A stretch of 64,000 nt of DNA, taken from Sulfurimonas lithotrophica. Lineage in GTDB: Bacteria; Campylobacterota; Campylobacteria; Campylobacterales; Sulfurimonadaceae. Position numbers and translations under genes: made by a program. Under the pieces are notes generated by a model, which made no database searches, was not told where the DNA came from, and worked only from the letters and a program-made list of their open reading frames with translations. The stretch is taken from assembly GCF_009258225.1 (NCBI RefSeq), contig NZ_CP043617.1:2232001-2296000 (forward strand), given 5' to 3'. Of the stretch, positions 61,951 to 64,000 are shown in pieces (positions within the stretch are counted from its first letter, which is position 1; each line of letters starts with the position of its first letter).

Positions 61951-63720
61951 ATGAAAAACAAACCAATATCTTTAAAGTCAATCTTTCAACTCATTTTAAA
62001 TGATAAAAAAACACTTATTTACGGTCAGATACTAACAATTTTGGCTATTTTAGTCAGTGTGCCGATTCCTCTTATGCTTCCGATGCTTATAGATGAGGTG
62101 CTTTTAGAAAAACCTGCTCATTTCGTCAACTTTATCGACTATTTTTTTACGGGGGCAAACCCTTTTATATATATAGCTATTGTAACTTTAGCCGTTATAT
62201 TTTTACGTTTTATATATTATTTTTTTACCGTACTTATCACTAAGATATTCACACAAATTGCAAAATATGTTACTTTTAAAATCAGAGAACGTCTTTTAGA
62301 ACACCTAAAAATTTCATCTATGAATGAGTATGAAACTCTTGGAAGCGGTGCGATTACGGCTAACCTTGTTACAGATGTGAATACTCTTGATAGTTTTATT
62401 ATGAATGTGGCAAGTAAACTTGTATCGTCTATTTTAATGCTTTTGGCAGTCGGTGCGGTTATGATAGTGATTGACCCTATAATGGGTGTACTTATACTTA
62501 TAATCCAGCCTGTTATTATGCTTCTTAGTAAAAACATGAGTAAAAAAGTAGGTGTGCTTAAAAAAAAGGAAAACTCGGCAATAGAGAACTTTCAAGATAA
62601 TATCGGTGAGACTTTGGAGCTTTACGGACAAATCAAAGCTTCAAATAAAGAAAACTACTTTTTTTCCGAGGCTATAAAACACGCCGATGAAGTCCAAAAA
62701 AGCTCTAATGAGTTCGGGTTTAAAAATATAGCTTACGAGAGGATGTCATATACAATCTTTTTAACCATGTATGAAGTTTTAAGGGCATCGGGATTGTTAC
62801 TCGTAGCATATAGCGACCTTAGCATCGGTATGATGTTTGCGATGTTTGGATACATCTGGTTTATAATGACTCCCGTTCAGGATATACTCGGGATGCAGTA
62901 TTCATACTCGGCTGCAATGGCAGCACTCGATAGACTTAACAAAATCCTGACGCTTAAAACTGAAAAATCATCAACTACACAACTTGATGGCGAGGGTGTA
63001 GAGATTACACTTAAAGACCTCAACTTCTCGTACATACAAAATAAACCGACACTTCAAAATATATCTATGGATATACCGTACGGTTCAAAAATAGCACTTA
63101 TCGGGGCAAGCGGAAGTGGTAAAACCACTTTGGCTCAGATAATATCGGGATTTTATGAAAGAGACAGCGGTAAGCTAAGTTACAACGGTATAAATATAGA
63201 CGAACTGGATAAACACTCACTTCGCTCAAAAATATTTTTAATCCTGCAGATGCCTATACTTTTTAATGAAACCCTTCGTTTTAACATAACCATGGGTGAT
63301 GAGAGTATAAGTGATGAGCAGATATATAAAGCTTTAGAGATTGCTCAGCTATCTCAGATGCTGGAGAATATGGATAAAGGACTTGAAACTATTGTAGGAA
63401 GACACGGCATCAGACTCTCAGGCGGTCAGCGTCAGCGTTTAAGCATCGCACGTATGATTATTGCTAATCCCGATGTGGTGATATTTGACGAATCAACCTC
63501 GGCTTTGGATGTTCACACTGAAGTAAAACTATATGCAACCTTGGAGCCTATACTAAAAAATAAAACAGTTATTACCATAGCACACCGTCTCAGCACCGTC
63601 AAAGGTGCCGATATGATCTATGTTTTAGATGAAGGCAAAATAGTTCAAGCCGGAACCCATAACGAGCTTGAAGCCGAAGAGGGGCATTATATGGAGTTTA
63701 TAAAAAAACAACTACTTTAA
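61951..63720 (+). CDS. ABC exporter half-transporter
   Basis: The 589-residue protein fuses a six-helix membrane domain (about 15-320) to an ATPase domain. The Walker A motif is GASGSGKTTLAQ, Q-loop LILQMP, signature LSGGQRQRLSIARM, Walker B VVIFDESTSALD, and H-loop ITIAHRLS. It should work as a dimer to export lipid, peptide or drug. The open frame begins at 61822 inside the kinase gene, but 61951 (MKNKPISLKS) gives the normal N-terminus. It converges on the FNT gene with 9 shared bases. Confidence 0.9.
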   Translation: MKNKPISLKSIFQLILNDKKTLIYGQILTILAILVSVPIPLMLPMLIDEVLLEKPAHFVNFIDYFFTGANPFIYIAIVTLAVIFLRFIYYFFTVLITKIFTQIAKYVTFKIRERLLEHLKISSMNEYETLGSGAITANLVTDVNTLDSFIMNVASKLVSSILMLLAVGAVMIVIDPIMGVLILIIQPVIMLLSKNMSKKVGVLKKKENSAIENFQDNIGETLELYGQIKASNKENYFFSEAIKHADEVQKSSNEFGFKNIAYERMSYTIFLTMYEVLRASGLLLVAYSDLSIGMMFAMFGYIWFIMTPVQDILGMQYSYSAAMAALDRLNKILTLKTEKSSTTQLDGEGVEITLKDLNFSYIQNKPTLQNISMDIPYGSKIALIGASGSGKTTLAQIISGFYERDSGKLSYNGINIDELDKHSLRSKIFLILQMPILFNETLRFNITMGDESISDEQIYKALEIAQLSQMLENMDKGLETIVGRHGIRLSGGQRQRLSIARMIIANPDVVIFDESTSALDVHTEVKLYATLEPILKNKTVITIAHRLSTVKGADMIYVLDEGKIVQAGTHNELEAEEGHYMEFIKKQLL

Positions 63721-64000
63721 ATCTCTTTTTGGTCCTGTTCTGACGTGTGTAGAATATAGTGTAAGTCCCGTAAATGCAAGCCCGCCTATAAGGTTTCCAA
63801 GTACGGTCGGAAGTTCATTCCAAATTAAATAATCCATAACGGTAAAATCACCGCCGAGTATCATTGAAAAAGGGAATAGGAACATATTAACAATAGAGTG
63901 CTCAAAACCCATAAAAAAGAAAAGCATAATAGGCATCCACATAGCTATAGCTTTTCCGCTTACGGTAGTAGATATCATAGCACCGACAACACCCATAGAC
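63712..64000 (-). CDS. Formate/nitrite transporter family protein (partial)
   Basis: The C-terminal part of a membrane channel of the FocA/NirC family is seen; the start lies beyond the window. The sequence FMGFEHSIVNMFLFPFSM is the FNT signature around the central fourth/fifth helices, and PTVLGNLIGGLAFTGLTLY is the last helix region. It would carry formate, nitrite or hydrosulfide. Which ion is transported cannot be said from this part. Confidence 0.85.
   Translation of the reverse strand, partial: SMGVVGAMISTTVSGKAIAMWMPIMLFFFMGFEHSIVNMFLFPFSMILGGDFTVMDYLIWNELPTVLGNLIGGLAFTGLTLYSTHVRTGPKRDLK

Noticed and set aside
1-64000. CRISPR arrays, insertion sequences, integrases or prophage genes
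   Set aside because: No regular repeat-spacer pattern and no transposase, integrase or phage structural motif was found in any frame.

Overview
The window is an AT-rich chromosomal segment from a member of the Campylobacterota (Epsilonproteobacteria), most like Sulfurimonas or a close sulfur oxidiser. This rests on gene content: a ccoNOQP cbb3 oxidase cluster ending in a DUF4006 gene and FixH-like genes, a four-subunit pyruvate:ferredoxin oxidoreductase, a SorAB-type sulfite dehydrogenase, AddAB-type recombination helicases, a DUF507 gene before carA, fliJ-motE behind purA, and many NIT/PAS/GGDEF sensors. No insertion sequence, prophage, rRNA or CRISPR array was seen. No intergenic gap reaches 300 bp.

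Layout. 1-9 kb: a partial gene, a NIT-HAMP-MCP-CZB chemoreceptor, mnmG, a Sel1-repeat gene, ribE, a NIT-GGDEF cyclase and a REC-histidine kinase. 9-15 kb: a stand-alone mnmD methyltransferase, a small cytochrome c, the luxS operon and the por operon. 15-29 kb: HAD phosphatase, peptide-binding protein and DUF945 genes, rplM-rpsI, lysE, addA, a candidate small RNA, a nuclease-like gene, sorAB, addB and the mnmC oxidase. 29.7-34.6 kb: the cbb3 oxidase operon. 34.8-51.8 kb: carA, a signalling pair, the aminotransferase-hisZ-purA-fliJ-motE operon, uppP, a 30-codon ORF, rdgB, an MFS transporter, infC-thrS, a toxin-antitoxin pair and ilvD. 52 kb: four tRNA genes (Gly, Leu, Cys, Ser). 52.4-55.9 kb: an accessory block beside tRNA-Ser with a SIR2-like protein, a HigBA-like module, a Fic protein and an unknown protein. 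56-64 kb: fructosamine kinase, two large membrane sensors, an ABC exporter and a partial FNT transporter.

How genes work together. Sulfite dehydrogenase would pass electrons to c-type cytochromes and on to cbb3 oxidase. Pyruvate oxidoreductase supports reductive or low-oxygen carbon metabolism. MnmG, MnmC(o) and MnmD, encoded at three separate loci, could carry out successive steps of wobble-uridine modification in tRNA. Three diguanylate cyclases, two histidine kinases, one orphan response regulator and one chemoreceptor make the window rich in signalling.

The most unusual signals are: a G+C-rich tandem-hairpin transcript candidate between addA and a nuclease-like gene; a 36-bp divergent region that seems to drive two leaderless mRNAs (addB and mnmC oxidase); an mnmD frame with no ATG/GTG/TTG start at its expected beginning; two 30-residue proteins; 34-bp-spaced repeats upstream of the Fic gene; and a SIR2-type putative defence gene next to tRNA-Ser. 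All functions were assigned by reading the sequence; no database search was run.
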